A stretch of 64,000 bases of DNA from Galbibacter pacificus (GTDB taxonomy: Bacteria > Bacteroidota > Bacteroidia > Flavobacteriales > Flavobacteriaceae): NCBI RefSeq assembly GCF_029603165.1, contig NZ_JAQSVC010000005.1, positions 248,001 to 312,000 of the forward strand. Direction: 5' to 3'. Shown here piece after piece: positions 32,956 through 42,327 of the stretch (position 1 is its first letter; the number at the start of each line of letters is the position of its first letter). A program made the translations under genes and the position numbers. A model generated the notes under the pieces. The model was not told where the DNA came from. It did not search any database and saw nothing but the letters and a program-made list of their open reading frames with translations.

Positions 32956-34353
32956 TTAAACGAGTTCCAACTCTTTTATTTCTTCCGTTACATCTACAAT
33001 TTTTCCGGCTATTGCCGTTGCGGCCGCTACCAATGGGCTGGCCAATATGGTCCTAGCACCTTGTCCTTGTCTTCCTTCAAAGTTTCTGTTGGAAGTAGAG
33101 ACGCAATATTCGCCGGCCGGGATTTTATCTTCGTTCATCCCTAAACAGGCTGAGCATCCGCTTTGGCGCATTTCAAAACCTGCATCTTCAAAGACGGCCT
33201 GTATGCCTTCTTCTTTTATTTGTTGGGCCACTTGTTGGGAGCCCGGAACAATTAAGGCATTTACATTGGCGGCCTTTTGTTTTCCTTTTATATATTCGGC
33301 AGCAATTCTAAAATCTTCTATCCTGGAATTGGTGCAGCTTCCTATAAATACATAGTTAATTTGTTTTCCAAGGAGTTTTTCTCCTTTTTGAAGTCCCATG
33401 TATTCCAACGATTTTTCAAAGGAAACATCGTCTTTGCTTGGTATTCTTTCTGTAATCTTGATGCCCATTCCGGGGTTGGTGCCATAGGTAACCATGGGTG
33501 CTATATCGGCGGCATCAAAAGTATATTCTTTATCAAAAGTAGCATCGGCATCTGTTGGAAGTGTTTTCCAGTAGGAAACTTTTTTGTTGAAATCTTCTCC
33601 TTTTGGTGCAAATTCCCTTCCTTTTACATAGTTAAATGTAGTTTCATCGGGAGCAATCATTCCACCACGGGCGCCCATTTCAATACTCATATTGCAAACC
33701 GTCATACGGCCTTCCATAGTCATGTTTTCAAAAACATCGCCTGCATATTCAACAAAATAGCCGGTTCCGGAATTGGTGCCCAATTGGGCAATAATGTATA
33801 AAATTACGTCTTTTGGCAAAACGCCTTTTTTAAGTTTGCCATTAACGGTAATACGCATGCTTTTTGGCTTGGAAAGCAATAAGCACTGACTGGCAAAAAC
33901 CTGTGCAACCTGGCTGGTACCAATACCAAAGGCTATGGTGCCAAATGCCCCATGTGTAGAGGTGTGGCTGTCTCCGCAAACCATGGTCATTCCCGGTTGG
34001 GTAATACCCAGTTCGGGAGCCATTACGTGTACAATTCCTTGGTACGGGTGCCCAAGGCCATATAGGGTGACCCCGTGCTTGTCGCAGTTCTCGGTAAGCA
34101 TTTCCACCTGTTTTTTAGACAAAAGGTCCTGAATTGGCAGGTGCTGGTCTTTTGTTGGCACGTTGTGGTCTGCCGTAGCTACAATTTGCTCTTTTCTAAA
34201 AAGCGGGATATTGCGTTCCTCAAGTTCGTTAAATGCTTGTGGACTGGTAACTTCGTGAATTAAGTGTTTGTCAATATACAGTATTTGCGGTCCATTTTCA
34301 ACTTGGTGAACCACATGGCTGTCCCATACTTTATCAAATAATGTCTTTCCCAT
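32956..34353 (-). CDS. leuC: 3-isopropylmalate dehydratase large subunit
   Basis: 465 residues. The three [4Fe-4S] cysteines are visible in [15 protein letters not shown] and [13 protein letters not shown], and the typical blocks [20 protein letters not shown] and [14 protein letters not shown] are intact. It carries the iron-sulfur active site of isopropylmalate isomerase and depends on LeuD for the substrate-binding lid. It starts 8 bases after leuA. Confidence 0.97.
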   Translation of the reverse strand: MGKTLFDKVWDSHVVHQVENGPQILYIDKHLIHEVTSPQAFNELEERNIPLFRKEQIVATADHNVPTKDQHLPIQDLLSKKQVEMLTENCDKHGVTLYGLGHPYQGIVHVMAPELGITQPGMTMVCGDSHTSTHGAFGTIAFGIGTSQVAQVFASQCLLLSKPKSMRITVNGKLKKGVLPKDVILYIIAQLGTNSGTGYFVEYAGDVFENMTMEGRMTVCNMSIEMGARGGMIAPDETTFNYVKGREFAPKGEDFNKKVSYWKTLPTDADATFDKEYTFDAADIAPMVTYGTNPGMGIKITERIPSKDDVSFEKSLEYMGLQKGEKLLGKQINYVFIGSCTNSRIEDFRIAAEYIKGKQKAANVNALIVPGSQQVAQQIKEEGIQAVFEDAGFEMRQSGCSACLGMNEDKIPAGEYCVSTSNRNFEGRQGQGARTILASPLVAAATAIAGKIVDVTEEIKELELV

Positions 34354-34361
34354 TACGGTGT

Positions 34362-35534
34362 TTAAGCAGTTGCTTTTATATCTATTTTAGTTATTTCGAT
34401 GATTTGATGGATATCGTTATCATCTATTTCTTTTTTTCTGTCTGCAAAGTTTAAAAATTCTTTATAAACTTCGTCCAATTGAAGCTTGGTTAATTCATAA
34501 CCAACTTTTTTGGCCCTATAAGCTAATGCTGCGCGGCCGCTACGTGCGGTTAAAACAATGGCCGATTCTGTAACGCCAACGTCGGCAGGATCTATAATTT
34601 CGTAGGTTTCCCTGTTTTTAATAACGCCGTCTTGGTGAATCCCGGAACTGTGCGCAAAGGCATTTGCACCAACAATAGCCTTGTTGGGCTGTACCGGCAT
34701 TCCCATACTTTCTGAAACCATTTTGCTGGTATCGTAAAGTAGGGTAGCATTAATTCCTGTGTCGAGGTTAAGGGTAGGGTGTTGGCGCAATACCATGACA
34801 ACTTCTTCCAAAGAAGTGTTTCCGGCGCGTTCGCCAATTCCGTTAATGGTACATTCTATTTGTCGGGCTCCGTTAATAACGCCTGCAATGGAGTTGGCAG
34901 TGGCAAGCCCAAGATCGTTGTGGCAGTGGCATGAAAGTATGGCTTTGTCTATACCCGTAACATTTTCTTTAAGGTATTTCATTTTGGCGCCATATTCTTC
35001 GGGTAGGCAATATCCAGTGGTATCGGGGATGTTTAAAACCGTGGCTCCGGCCTTGACGACCGCCTCGCAGACTCGAGCTAAGAACTCATTGTCGGTACGC
35101 CCGGCATCTTCAGCATAAAATTCTACATCCTCGACAAAGGTTTTGGCATATTTTACAGCTGCTACGGCACGTTCTATTATATCTTCGCGCGTAGATTTGA
35201 ATTTGTATTTTATATGCGAATCAGAAGTTCCAATTCCCGTATGGATTCTTGGCCTTACAGCATGTTTTATAGCTTCGGCAGCAACCTCTATATCTTTTTT
35301 AACCGATCGCGTTAGGCCACAAACGGTAGCGTTTTTTACAATTTTTGAAATTTCTGTTACCGAGTTGAAGTCCCCTGGGCTGGAAATAGGGAACCCTGCT
35401 TCAATAACATCAACTCCCAGATCGTCAAGACGCTTTGCAATAACAAGCTTTTGTTCTGTATTAAGCTTGCATCCAGGTACTTGTTCTCCGTCTCGTAATG
35501 TCGTGTCAAAGATTTGGACTTTTTCTTTACTCAT
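34362..35534 (-). CDS. leuA: 2-isopropylmalate synthase, short form
   Basis: 390 residues. [17 protein letters not shown] (metal-binding Asp and catalytic Arg), [15 protein letters not shown] (HxH metal ligands), [16 protein letters not shown] and the flexible lid region [11 protein letters not shown] are all present. The protein stops after subdomain II ([14 protein letters not shown]) and has no C-terminal leucine-binding regulatory domain of about 120 residues. It condenses acetyl-CoA with 2-oxoisovalerate, the first step of leucine synthesis. First gene of the operon; no attenuator, leader peptide or T-box is evident upstream. Confidence 0.94.
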   Translation of the reverse strand: MSKEKVQIFDTTLRDGEQVPGCKLNTEQKLVIAKRLDDLGVDVIEAGFPISSPGDFNSVTEISKIVKNATVCGLTRSVKKDIEVAAEAIKHAVRPRIHTGIGTSDSHIKYKFKSTREDIIERAVAAVKYAKTFVEDVEFYAEDAGRTDNEFLARVCEAVVKAGATVLNIPDTTGYCLPEEYGAKMKYLKENVTGIDKAILSCHCHNDLGLATANSIAGVINGARQIECTINGIGERAGNTSLEEVVMVLRQHPTLNLDTGINATLLYDTSKMVSESMGMPVQPNKAIVGANAFAHSSGIHQDGVIKNRETYEIIDPADVGVTESAIVLTARSGRAALAYRAKKVGYELTKLQLDEVYKEFLNFADRKKEIDDNDIHQIIEITKIDIKATA

Positions 35535-35658
35535 CTTGATTTTTTAATGTAATTTCAAATTTGTATTACGAATTTATATTTTGTGCTCGAAATTTATTGT
35601 TAACTTAACCATTTCTTTACAATGCTTAAGGAAACTTTATAAGATATAAGTATCTGTT

Positions 35659-35674
35659 ATTCAATTAATTGAAT
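35659..35674. promoter_or_regulatory. 16-base palindrome between leuA and the divergent gene
   Basis: ATTCAATTAATTGAAT is a perfect palindrome 14 bases before the ATG at 35688 and about 125 bases upstream of leuA. It could be an operator, but AT-rich DNA makes chance palindromes more likely. Confidence 0.3.
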
Positions 35675-35687
35675 TTTTATTTTTACA

Positions 35688-37232
35688 ATGACAAGTCAAC
35701 AAAAAGACACTCTTTTTATCTTGGTGAAATCGCTTTCCAAATCAGAAAAAAGACAATTTAAGCTTTATGTAAACCGATTGGGGGTGAATGCCGATGCAAA
35801 ATTTTTGGCCTTATTTAATCTTTTGGATAAAATGCACGATTATAAGGAAGCGGAAATTTTAAAAAGCGGAATCGTTAAAAAACAACAACTTTCCAATTTA
35901 AAGGCGCACCTTTATAAGCAAATTTTGGTAAGCCTGCGTTTAAACCCCGTGAACCAAAATATACGTTTACAAATTCGCGAGCAGTTGGATTTTGCAACGA
36001 TACTTTACCATAAAGGTCTGTACAAACAAAGTTTGAAGATTTTGGATAAGGCAAAATCCGTAGCCATAGAAAACCAAGAGAAAGTAGTTGCCTATGAAAT
36101 TGTTGAACTGGAAAAAGTAATAGAAACACAGTACATAACGCGGAGCATTAGCGGCCGTGCCGACGAGCTGGCAATCCAGGCCAAGGAGTTGAGCATGCAA
36201 AATGTGCTAACCAGCAAGCTCTCCAACCTATCGCTACAGCTGTACGGGATTATGCTGAAATTTGGATATGTAAAAAGTGATGAGGAATACAAATGGGTAA
36301 CCGAATACTACGAGGCACATTTGCCGAAATTTAAGTTTTCCGATTTGGATTTTAGGGAAAAATTATGGCTCTACAAAGCACAATTATGGTACAGTTTTTT
36401 AATTCAGGATTTTTTATCGTGCTATAAATATTCTTTAAAATGGGTAGAACTTTTTTATGAAAACGAACAGATGATTTACCTTAACCCGGTTTTTTTCTTA
36501 AAAGGGAATAATTACTTGTTCGAATCCATGTTCTATGTAAAAAACCGTACCGGTTTTGAAGAGGCATTAAAGAAAATGGAAGATACCATTGCCAACGAAA
36601 AGTTCCCCAAAAACGATAATTTGGATGTGTTGATTTTTCTGTACACATATAATAGCAAGCTAAACCTGCATTTTCTAGATGGTACTTTTGAAGATGCATT
36701 CCCCTTGGAAAATGAAATATTGTACGGTATTAAAGAGTTCAACGATAAAATAGACGAGCACCATATTATGGTGTTTTACTATAAACTTGCCTGTATGCAT
36801 TTTGGTGCGGGCGATAACAAAAAATGTATTTCTTATTTAAAGAAAATAATTAACAATAAAAATCTTACCATGCGCGAAGATTTAATGTGCTTTGCGCGGG
36901 TATTGAGCTTGGTGGCACATTATGAGGCCGGAATGGATTACCATTTAGAGGTCCAGCTAAAAAGTACCTATAAGTTTTTATTGAAAATGGACGACTTGCA
37001 CGAGGTGCAGAAAGAAATGATTAAGTTTTTAAGAAACCTTGGTGAAATATACCCGCATGAACTGAAAGACGAATTTAAAAAACTGCACAAAACCTTAAAG
37101 AAATATGAAGATCATCCGTATGAAAAAAGGGCCTTTTTGTACCTGGATATTATTTCGTGGCTAGAGAGCAATATTGAAAATAGGCCGGTAGGGCAGATTA
37201 TCAGGGAAAAGGCAAAATCATTAATAAGGTAG
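35688..37232 (+). CDS. Large helical-repeat (TPR-like) protein, unknown function
   Basis: 514 residues, all-helical, with several TPR-like helix pairs (ATILYHKGLYKQSLKILDKA about 103-122; HIMVFYYKLACMHFGAGDN about 352-370). No signal peptide or membrane segment. The N-terminus MTSQQKDTLFILVKSLSKSE, with KRQFKLYVNR, is the most conserved-looking part. Such solenoids act as scaffolds for other proteins. I do not recognise a named family. The next gene (EamA transporter) starts 8 bases after its stop. Confidence 0.75.
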   Translation: MTSQQKDTLFILVKSLSKSEKRQFKLYVNRLGVNADAKFLALFNLLDKMHDYKEAEILKSGIVKKQQLSNLKAHLYKQILVSLRLNPVNQNIRLQIREQLDFATILYHKGLYKQSLKILDKAKSVAIENQEKVVAYEIVELEKVIETQYITRSISGRADELAIQAKELSMQNVLTSKLSNLSLQLYGIMLKFGYVKSDEEYKWVTEYYEAHLPKFKFSDLDFREKLWLYKAQLWYSFLIQDFLSCYKYSLKWVELFYENEQMIYLNPVFFLKGNNYLFESMFYVKNRTGFEEALKKMEDTIANEKFPKNDNLDVLIFLYTYNSKLNLHFLDGTFEDAFPLENEILYGIKEFNDKIDEHHIMVFYYKLACMHFGAGDNKKCISYLKKIINNKNLTMREDLMCFARVLSLVAHYEAGMDYHLEVQLKSTYKFLLKMDDLHEVQKEMIKFLRNLGEIYPHELKDEFKKLHKTLKKYEDHPYEKRAFLYLDIISWLESNIENRPVGQIIREKAKSLIR

Positions 37233-37240
37233 TTTTTGGT

Positions 37241-38113
37241 TTGGCAGAAGATAAGTTTCATTTAAAACATATTTTACAGCTCAATTTGGCGGTACTTTTA
37301 ATTAGTACTTCCGGGGTATTAGGGAGGTACATTGCATTGCCGCCTGCACAAATTATTCTTTTTAGGGCAATTCTTGCTTTCGTGTTCTTATTTCTTTTTT
37401 GTAGGTTCAAGGGGTTTAGCTTAAAAATAGCCAATACAAAAGATTGGCGCATGGTACTGCTTTGTGGCGTTTTCTTTGGCGTGCATTGGGTTACTTACTT
37501 TTATGCGCTTAAATTATCGAGCGTGGCCATCGGGATGTTGTCTATATATACGTATCCGGTAATTACTTCTTTTTTGGAGCCCCTTATTTTAAAAACAAGA
37601 TTTAAAAAGTCACACATGGCATTGGGGGCCTTGGTTATTACCGGGGTTTATTTTTTGGTTCCAGAAGTAAATTTTAAAAATCAGCATTTTATAGCAGTAT
37701 TGTTTGGGGTTACGTCGGCGTTTTTTTATTCGCTCCGCAACATTTTAATGAAGCCCAAAGTGCAAAAATATAACGGATCTGTTTTAATGTTGCATCAATT
37801 ATGGGTTATCGCAATTATTTTATCGCCGTTGCTTTTTGTGGTAGGTTTTCGCGAAATAACCGTACATCTTCCGGGGATAGCCTTTTTGGCCTTGGTTACC
37901 ACGACCATGGGCCATACGTTGCTGTTAATGAGCTTTAAATATTTTAGTGCAACCACGGCAAGCATAATTAGTAGTGTGCAGCCTATTTATGGGATAATTA
38001 TGGGAGTGCTTTTCTTAAACGAGTTTCCGGCATGGCACACCGTTATTGGCGGGATGTTAATTTTAAGTGCCGTATGCATAGAAAGCGGCAGGAATATAAA
38101 AAGAAGCGCATGA
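37241..38113 (+). CDS. EamA/DMT-family inner-membrane transporter
   Basis: 290 residues with ten hydrophobic segments in two halves, the drug/metabolite transporter layout. Typical blocks are IALPPAQIILFRAILAFVFL, LKLSSVAIGMLSIYTYPVIT, and TTASIISSVQPIYGIIMGVL. Substrates of this group are amino acids and other metabolites, and cannot be read from sequence. The start is a TTG at 37241; no in-frame ATG lies before the first membrane segment. It follows the helical-repeat gene by 8 bases. Confidence 0.88.
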   Translation: MAEDKFHLKHILQLNLAVLLISTSGVLGRYIALPPAQIILFRAILAFVFLFLFCRFKGFSLKIANTKDWRMVLLCGVFFGVHWVTYFYALKLSSVAIGMLSIYTYPVITSFLEPLILKTRFKKSHMALGALVITGVYFLVPEVNFKNQHFIAVLFGVTSAFFYSLRNILMKPKVQKYNGSVLMLHQLWVIAIILSPLLFVVGFREITVHLPGIAFLALVTTTMGHTLLLMSFKYFSATTASIISSVQPIYGIIMGVLFLNEFPAWHTVIGGMLILSAVCIESGRNIKRSA

Positions 38114-38188
38114 TAATATGCCGGATTTATAATTTTTTAGTTGAAGTTGAAAAGGTTTTTAAAAAAGCAACTCCTGCTGATGCATATA

Positions 38189-39913
38189 TTAAACATCCAA
38201 ATCGAAATCCCTTCTAAGTTTGTCGATTAAAGGATTTTTCTCACGTAGCTTTTCATATTTTTCCTGAGGAGTAAAAGCATATTGCTTTTCAACATCTTCG
38301 TTGATGGTAATATACAGTTCTATATGGTAATTATTGAGTTTCTTTTTAAGGTACTCCATCAAAGGGTATTGATCCCGCTCCACTTCTTTTTTTAAAGTAT
38401 CGTTGGCCAGTTCTATCCATATTTTTTGTTCCCCTTTTTTTCTTGGTGTATCCGAGCCCAGTGCCGCGCTTAATATTTTTTTGCCCCCTTCTTCAATTTT
38501 CTTTACGTACTTATTCCAATATTTTTGCATGGTGGCTTCGTCAAAAGCATCTTTGGGAAGGTTTTCCTCGTCTATGGTTTGGTCTTTTTTGGCCAGTTCG
38601 TGCTCTTTTTTCTTTTTGATGCTGGAAAGCGACAGGCCCGAAACCTTTTTTTTGTTTTGCAGGTTTATTTTAGGGAGCTTTGTTTCTTCTTCAGTCTCGG
38701 TTACTGTTTGGGGTACAGCTATGGATTTTTCTGGAATTTCCTGTGCTGGAATTTTCTGTTCCGGCGCTTTGCCGGTGTTGTTTTGGTGCGTTTTTGTCCC
38801 TTCTTTCTTAAATACAGAGGAGGGGATTATGTAGTTACTGTCCTTTTTTTTTTCTCCATCGTGATTGATGGAGGCCAATTGCATTAAGCAAAGCTCTACG
38901 AGCAACCGCTGGTTTCTACTGCTGCGGTAATTTAGATCGCACGAATTGGCGGTTTCAATTCCTTCCAGCAGGAAATCCCTTGGAGCTTTTTTACTTTGTT
39001 GCAGGTATTTTTGTTTTGTGTCGTCGCCTACTTCGAGCAGTGGTATGGTAGCTTCATTTTGGCAAACAAGTAAATCCCTGAAATGCGATGCGAGCCCGGC
39101 AACAAAATGGTGGCCATCAAAACCTAACGAAAGTATGTTGTTAAAATCAATTAGCAATTTAGGGATGTTCCCATCTAAAATTAAATCGGTTATCTCGAAA
39201 TACGTTTGATAATCAAGAACGTTTAAGTTTTCGGTTACAGCCTGTCTTGTCAGGTTTTTACCGGTAAAACTTACCACACGGTCAAAAATGGAAAGGGCAT
39301 CGCGCATGGCCCCGTCTGCCTTTTGGGCAATAATATGCAGGGCGTCGTCTTCTGCTTCTATGCCTTGGTTTTCGGCAATATATTTTAGATATTCCTTGGC
39401 ATCTTTAACTGTAATCCTTTTAAAATCGAATATCTGGCAACGGGAAAGGATGGTCGGGATTATTTTATGCTTTTCTGTGGTTGCCAAGATAAAAATGGCA
39501 TGTTTTGGTGGTTCTTCCAATGTTTTTAGAAAAGCATTAAAAGCCGCTTGGGAAAGCATGTGCACCTCATCGATTATATATACTTTGTATTTCCCGACTT
39601 GCGGGGGAATCCTTACCTGGTCGATAAGGCTTCTTATATCATCGACAGAATTATTGGAAGCTGCATCGAGCTCAAAAATATTAAAGGCAAAATCTTCATC
39701 TTCGTTTTGCGTACCGTCTTGATTTATTTTTTTTGCCAAAATACGCGCGCAAGTAGTCTTGCCCACGCCTCTCGGGCCACAGAACAATAGGGCCTGGGCC
39801 AGATGGTTGTTGTCTATAGCGTTAAGTAAGGTATTGGTAATGGCTTGTTGCCCAACAACATCTTTAAACGTTTTTGGCCTGTATTTTCTAGCTGATACTA
39901 CAAAGTGTTCCAT
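38189..39913 (-). CDS. dnaX: DNA polymerase III subunit gamma/tau
   Basis: 574 residues. AAA+ clamp-loader motifs: GPRGVGKT (Walker A, about 46-53), VYIIDEVHMLS (Walker B), TLEEPPKHAIFILATTE and TILSRCQIFDFKRI (SRC sensor). The four-cysteine zinc module between Walker A and DAASNN is missing and replaced by a short acidic stretch (INQDGTQNEDEDFAFNIFEL). A charged linker (about 360-470) leads to a C-terminal tau-like domain. It loads the sliding clamp in the replisome. A TATCTTTG promoter sits six bases before its ATG, so its transcript is nearly leaderless. Confidence 0.95.
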   Translation of the reverse strand: MEHFVVSARKYRPKTFKDVVGQQAITNTLLNAIDNNHLAQALLFCGPRGVGKTTCARILAKKINQDGTQNEDEDFAFNIFELDAASNNSVDDIRSLIDQVRIPPQVGKYKVYIIDEVHMLSQAAFNAFLKTLEEPPKHAIFILATTEKHKIIPTILSRCQIFDFKRITVKDAKEYLKYIAENQGIEAEDDALHIIAQKADGAMRDALSIFDRVVSFTGKNLTRQAVTENLNVLDYQTYFEITDLILDGNIPKLLIDFNNILSLGFDGHHFVAGLASHFRDLLVCQNEATIPLLEVGDDTKQKYLQQSKKAPRDFLLEGIETANSCDLNYRSSRNQRLLVELCLMQLASINHDGEKKKDSNYIIPSSVFKKEGTKTHQNNTGKAPEQKIPAQEIPEKSIAVPQTVTETEEETKLPKINLQNKKKVSGLSLSSIKKKKEHELAKKDQTIDEENLPKDAFDEATMQKYWNKYVKKIEEGGKKILSAALGSDTPRKKGEQKIWIELANDTLKKEVERDQYPLMEYLKKKLNNYHIELYITINEDVEKQYAFTPQEKYEKLREKNPLIDKLRRDFDLDV

Positions 39914-39918
39914 TACAA

Positions 39919-39926
39919 CAAAGATA
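39919..39926 (-). promoter_or_regulatory. -7 promoter element of dnaX, almost abutting the start codon
   Basis: Minus strand reads TATCTTTG, then five bases, then the ATG at 39913. Transcription would begin at or next to the start codon. Confidence 0.55.
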
Positions 39927-40002
39927 AAAATAGAAATATTATATCCTCTTTTTTTAAGTTTATTTTGTCTTTAATTATTAACAAAATCGATTTTAAAAAC
40001 AC

Positions 40003-40010
40003 TAATTTTG
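40003..40010 (+). promoter_or_regulatory. -7 promoter element of rnpB
   Basis: TAATTTTG matches TAnnTTTG and ends four bases before the predicted RNA 5' end at about 40015, the spacing expected for a start site. Confidence 0.65.
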
Positions 40011-40014
40011 CACC

Positions 40015-40328
40015 GCAGGCCACCTTATCGCTGCAAACCTTAAAGTTTGTAGAGGAAAGTCCGGACACCACAGTGCAGCATAGCGGCTAACGGCCGTCGG
40101 CCGAAAGGCCAGGACAAGTGCAAAAGAAAGGATGTACAGGTAATGCTGTAGTGAAATCGGGTAAACTCTATGCGGTGCAACGCCATGTATACCAATGCCC
40201 CGATAGCTATCGGGAGAAGGCTGCACGCCTGATGTTGGAGGGTAGGCGGCTAGAACGTTGCAGCAATGCAGCGTCCAGATAAATGATAAGGATCTTTTTC
40301 AAGGTACAGAATCCGGCTTATGGCCTGC
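40015..40328 (+). ncRNA. rnpB: RNase P RNA, bacterial type A
   Basis: The universally conserved 5' element GAGGAAAGTCCGGAC is at 40052-40066 and the 3' conserved element ACAGAATCCGGCTTA at 40306-40320. The ends GCAGGCC (40015-40021) and GGCCTGC (40322-40328) pair as helix P1. Internal landmarks such as GGCCGAAAGGCC hairpin and GGGTAAACTC are as expected. It is the catalytic RNA that trims tRNA 5' ends. A variable helix contains a perfect 16-base palindrome (40199-40214). A T-run after P1 serves as terminator. Confidence 0.96.
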
Positions 40329-40334
40329 TTTTTT
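40322..40334 (+). terminator. T-tract terminator of rnpB
   Basis: The closing P1 strand GGCCTGC is followed directly by TTTTTTC, so P1 itself acts as the terminator stem. Confidence 0.6.
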
Positions 40335-40563
40335 CTTCTAGGTTACTTTTTTATTTAATACCATTTTAATCTCTTACTTAACAGTTGTATAAATAAATTG
40401 CTGCCAAGCTCTGTAAATTTATCGTTATGTTATTATTTTTAAAACATTTTATCTAAAATTCAATATTACGAAAGGATTAATAAATTTTAAATTTTCATTT
40501 AGCTTTTTATTTTTTGTATATTCGTCAGAATGACAACCAATTATTTCTAAAGAATCTACAAGG

Positions 40564-41205
40564 ATGCACAACCTGAATGCATATAAAATAAAGCAGCCCG
40601 AGGAGACAGCACTCTCCAAAAAAAAGAATGATGCTTTTAATGATGACCAAAAAAAATTTTCTTCTGATAAAAAATTATGGAAGGCATTTAAACGAGGCAA
40701 CGAAGATGCTTTTATTATAATATATAAAAAGTATATCGATGGGCTTTATTCTTTTGGGAGGCAATTTTGCAATAAGGAGTTGACTGAAGATCTTATTCAA
40801 GATATGTTCATTCAGTTAAGAGAAAAAAGAAAGGAATTACCCGATATAACCAATTCTATCCGTTCGTTTTTATTTCAATGCCTCAAAAGAAGGATTTTCA
40901 ATAGTAAAAAGAAAAAACAGCCCATAATGAAGACAAATTTATGGGAAGGACTTGATTTTGAAATAACGGTTTCAATAGATGAAGTGATAATGTTGAACGA
41001 ACAGAAAAGAATGGATATTCAAAAAGTTGAAGAAGCACTAAAAACCTTGCCTAAAAAGTACAGAGAAGTTGTGTATTATTACTTTCATTTAGGGATGGGT
41101 TACAACGAAATAAAAGAGGTGTTGAATTTCAGTAATGTTAAGTCTGCTAGAAATATGGTATACAAGGTAATCAAGAAGATTAAAAAAAAAGTTTCAAAAA
41201 AGTGA
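40564..41205 (+). CDS. FecI-like ECF sigma factor (Bacteroides-expansion type)
   Basis: 213 residues. A variable polar N-terminus of about 35 residues precedes region 2 (WKAFKRGNEDAFIIIYKKYI, TEDLIQDMFIQLREKRK, NSIRSFLFQCLKRRIFNSKK) and region 4 (LKTLPKKYREVVYYYFHLGM, GYNEIKEVLNFSNVKSARNM). This subclass controls SusC/SusD loci in Bacteroidota. It is followed by a FecR anti-sigma gene, a SusC with a signalling domain and a SusD, exactly the order of a FecI/FecR cell-surface signalling system. Confidence 0.93.
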   Translation: MHNLNAYKIKQPEETALSKKKNDAFNDDQKKFSSDKKLWKAFKRGNEDAFIIIYKKYIDGLYSFGRQFCNKELTEDLIQDMFIQLREKRKELPDITNSIRSFLFQCLKRRIFNSKKKKQPIMKTNLWEGLDFEITVSIDEVIMLNEQKRMDIQKVEEALKTLPKKYREVVYYYFHLGMGYNEIKEVLNFSNVKSARNMVYKVIKKIKKKVSKK

Positions 41206-41252
41206 TGTCATTATAAAAGCTTTATTGTCTATTCTATAAACGGCAAGAAGCT

Positions 41253-42314
41253 TTGGAGGATAAAAAACACGATATTGACTTTTTTTTGAAGAATGAGCAC
41301 TTTGTAAAATGGGTACATAATCCTACAGAGGCTGGAAATGTATTTTGGGAAAAATGGCTGGAAGCAAACCCAAAAGACAAACAGTCAATTTCTACCGCAA
41401 AATCTATCATCGAAAAATCTGCTTTTAAAGCAGAAAAAATATCTTCAGAAAAAAAAGATGAAATTTTAAAAAACATACTTAAAGTCCCCAATAATAAAGA
41501 AGGCAGGAAAAAGAATACCAAAGCCAAAAATGGGAAGCTTTTAAAAAATGTTATTTGGATAGCAAGTGCAGCCGCCATTTTTGCGCTTGTAATAACAATT
41601 TATCCATTAATAAAAAGCACAAATAATCCAGCCATTCTTACAAAAGAAAATATGGCCTCAGTTATCGAAGTGGCAACAAACAGGGGCGAACAAAAAACAG
41701 TGCTGCTTCCAGATAGTACCATTGTCGTGCTAAATGCAGAAAGCAAGCTTGTTTACCCTTCGGCTTTTAATTCTATAAGCAGGAATGTGGGAGTGATGGG
41801 AGAGGCATATTTTAAGGTAACGCACAATCCCGATAAAAAATTTACTGTTAGCACAAATGGTATTAAGACCATTGTTCACGGTACAACTTTTAATATAAGA
41901 TCTTATCCCGAAATGGAATTTTATACCGTAGCGCTAGAGAGTGGCTCTGTTGCAGTAGAAACTCTTGATAAAATTAATGGTAAGAGCAGTTTTTTTATAC
42001 AACCAAACGAAAAAATCGACATACAGAAAAATTTTAAAAAAGTGGAAATAAACAAATATGATAAAGTTGATTATTTCGGCTGGAAAGATGGAGTGTTAGT
42101 ATTCGAGGATTGTGGTTTAACAGAATTCATTGCAAAAATAGAACGGTGGTACAATGTGGATATAAGCGTTGTTGGAAATACCAACGGGCCATGGAAAATT
42201 AATGGGATGTTTAAAAAGCAAAGTATCGAGAATGTAATGAAAAGCCTTGAGTTTGCCCGTAAGATAAAATACAGAATGGATAACAATCAAATAACCATAT
42301 ACATTAATAATTAA
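41253..42314 (+). CDS. FecR-family anti-sigma factor
   Basis: 353 residues from a TTG at 41253 (no ATG nearby). The cytoplasmic N-terminus (about 1-95, FFLKNEHFVKWVHNPTEAGN) resembles the sigma-binding part, one membrane segment follows (about 100-122, VIWIASAAAIFALVITIYPL), then the periplasmic FecR domain (VATNRGEQKTVLLPDSTIVV, VMGEAYFKVTHNPDKKFTVS) and a DUF4974-like C-terminus (IAKIERWYNVDISVVGNTNG ... SIENVMKSLEFARKIKYRM). It transmits a signal from the SusC N-terminal domain to the sigma factor. Confidence 0.92.
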   Translation: MEDKKHDIDFFLKNEHFVKWVHNPTEAGNVFWEKWLEANPKDKQSISTAKSIIEKSAFKAEKISSEKKDEILKNILKVPNNKEGRKKNTKAKNGKLLKNVIWIASAAAIFALVITIYPLIKSTNNPAILTKENMASVIEVATNRGEQKTVLLPDSTIVVLNAESKLVYPSAFNSISRNVGVMGEAYFKVTHNPDKKFTVSTNGIKTIVHGTTFNIRSYPEMEFYTVALESGSVAVETLDKINGKSSFFIQPNEKIDIQKNFKKVEINKYDKVDYFGWKDGVLVFEDCGLTEFIAKIERWYNVDISVVGNTNGPWKINGMFKKQSIENVMKSLEFARKIKYRMDNNQITIYINN

Positions 42315-42327
42315 ACTAATTTAAATT

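Noticed and set aside
35535-35687. Leucine attenuator or T-box before leuA
   Set aside because: No run of leucine codons, terminator/antiterminator pair or T-box sequence is visible.
38403-38834. 143-codon plus-strand open frame
   Set aside because: Antisense to the lysine/glutamate-rich linker of dnaX; low-complexity shadow.
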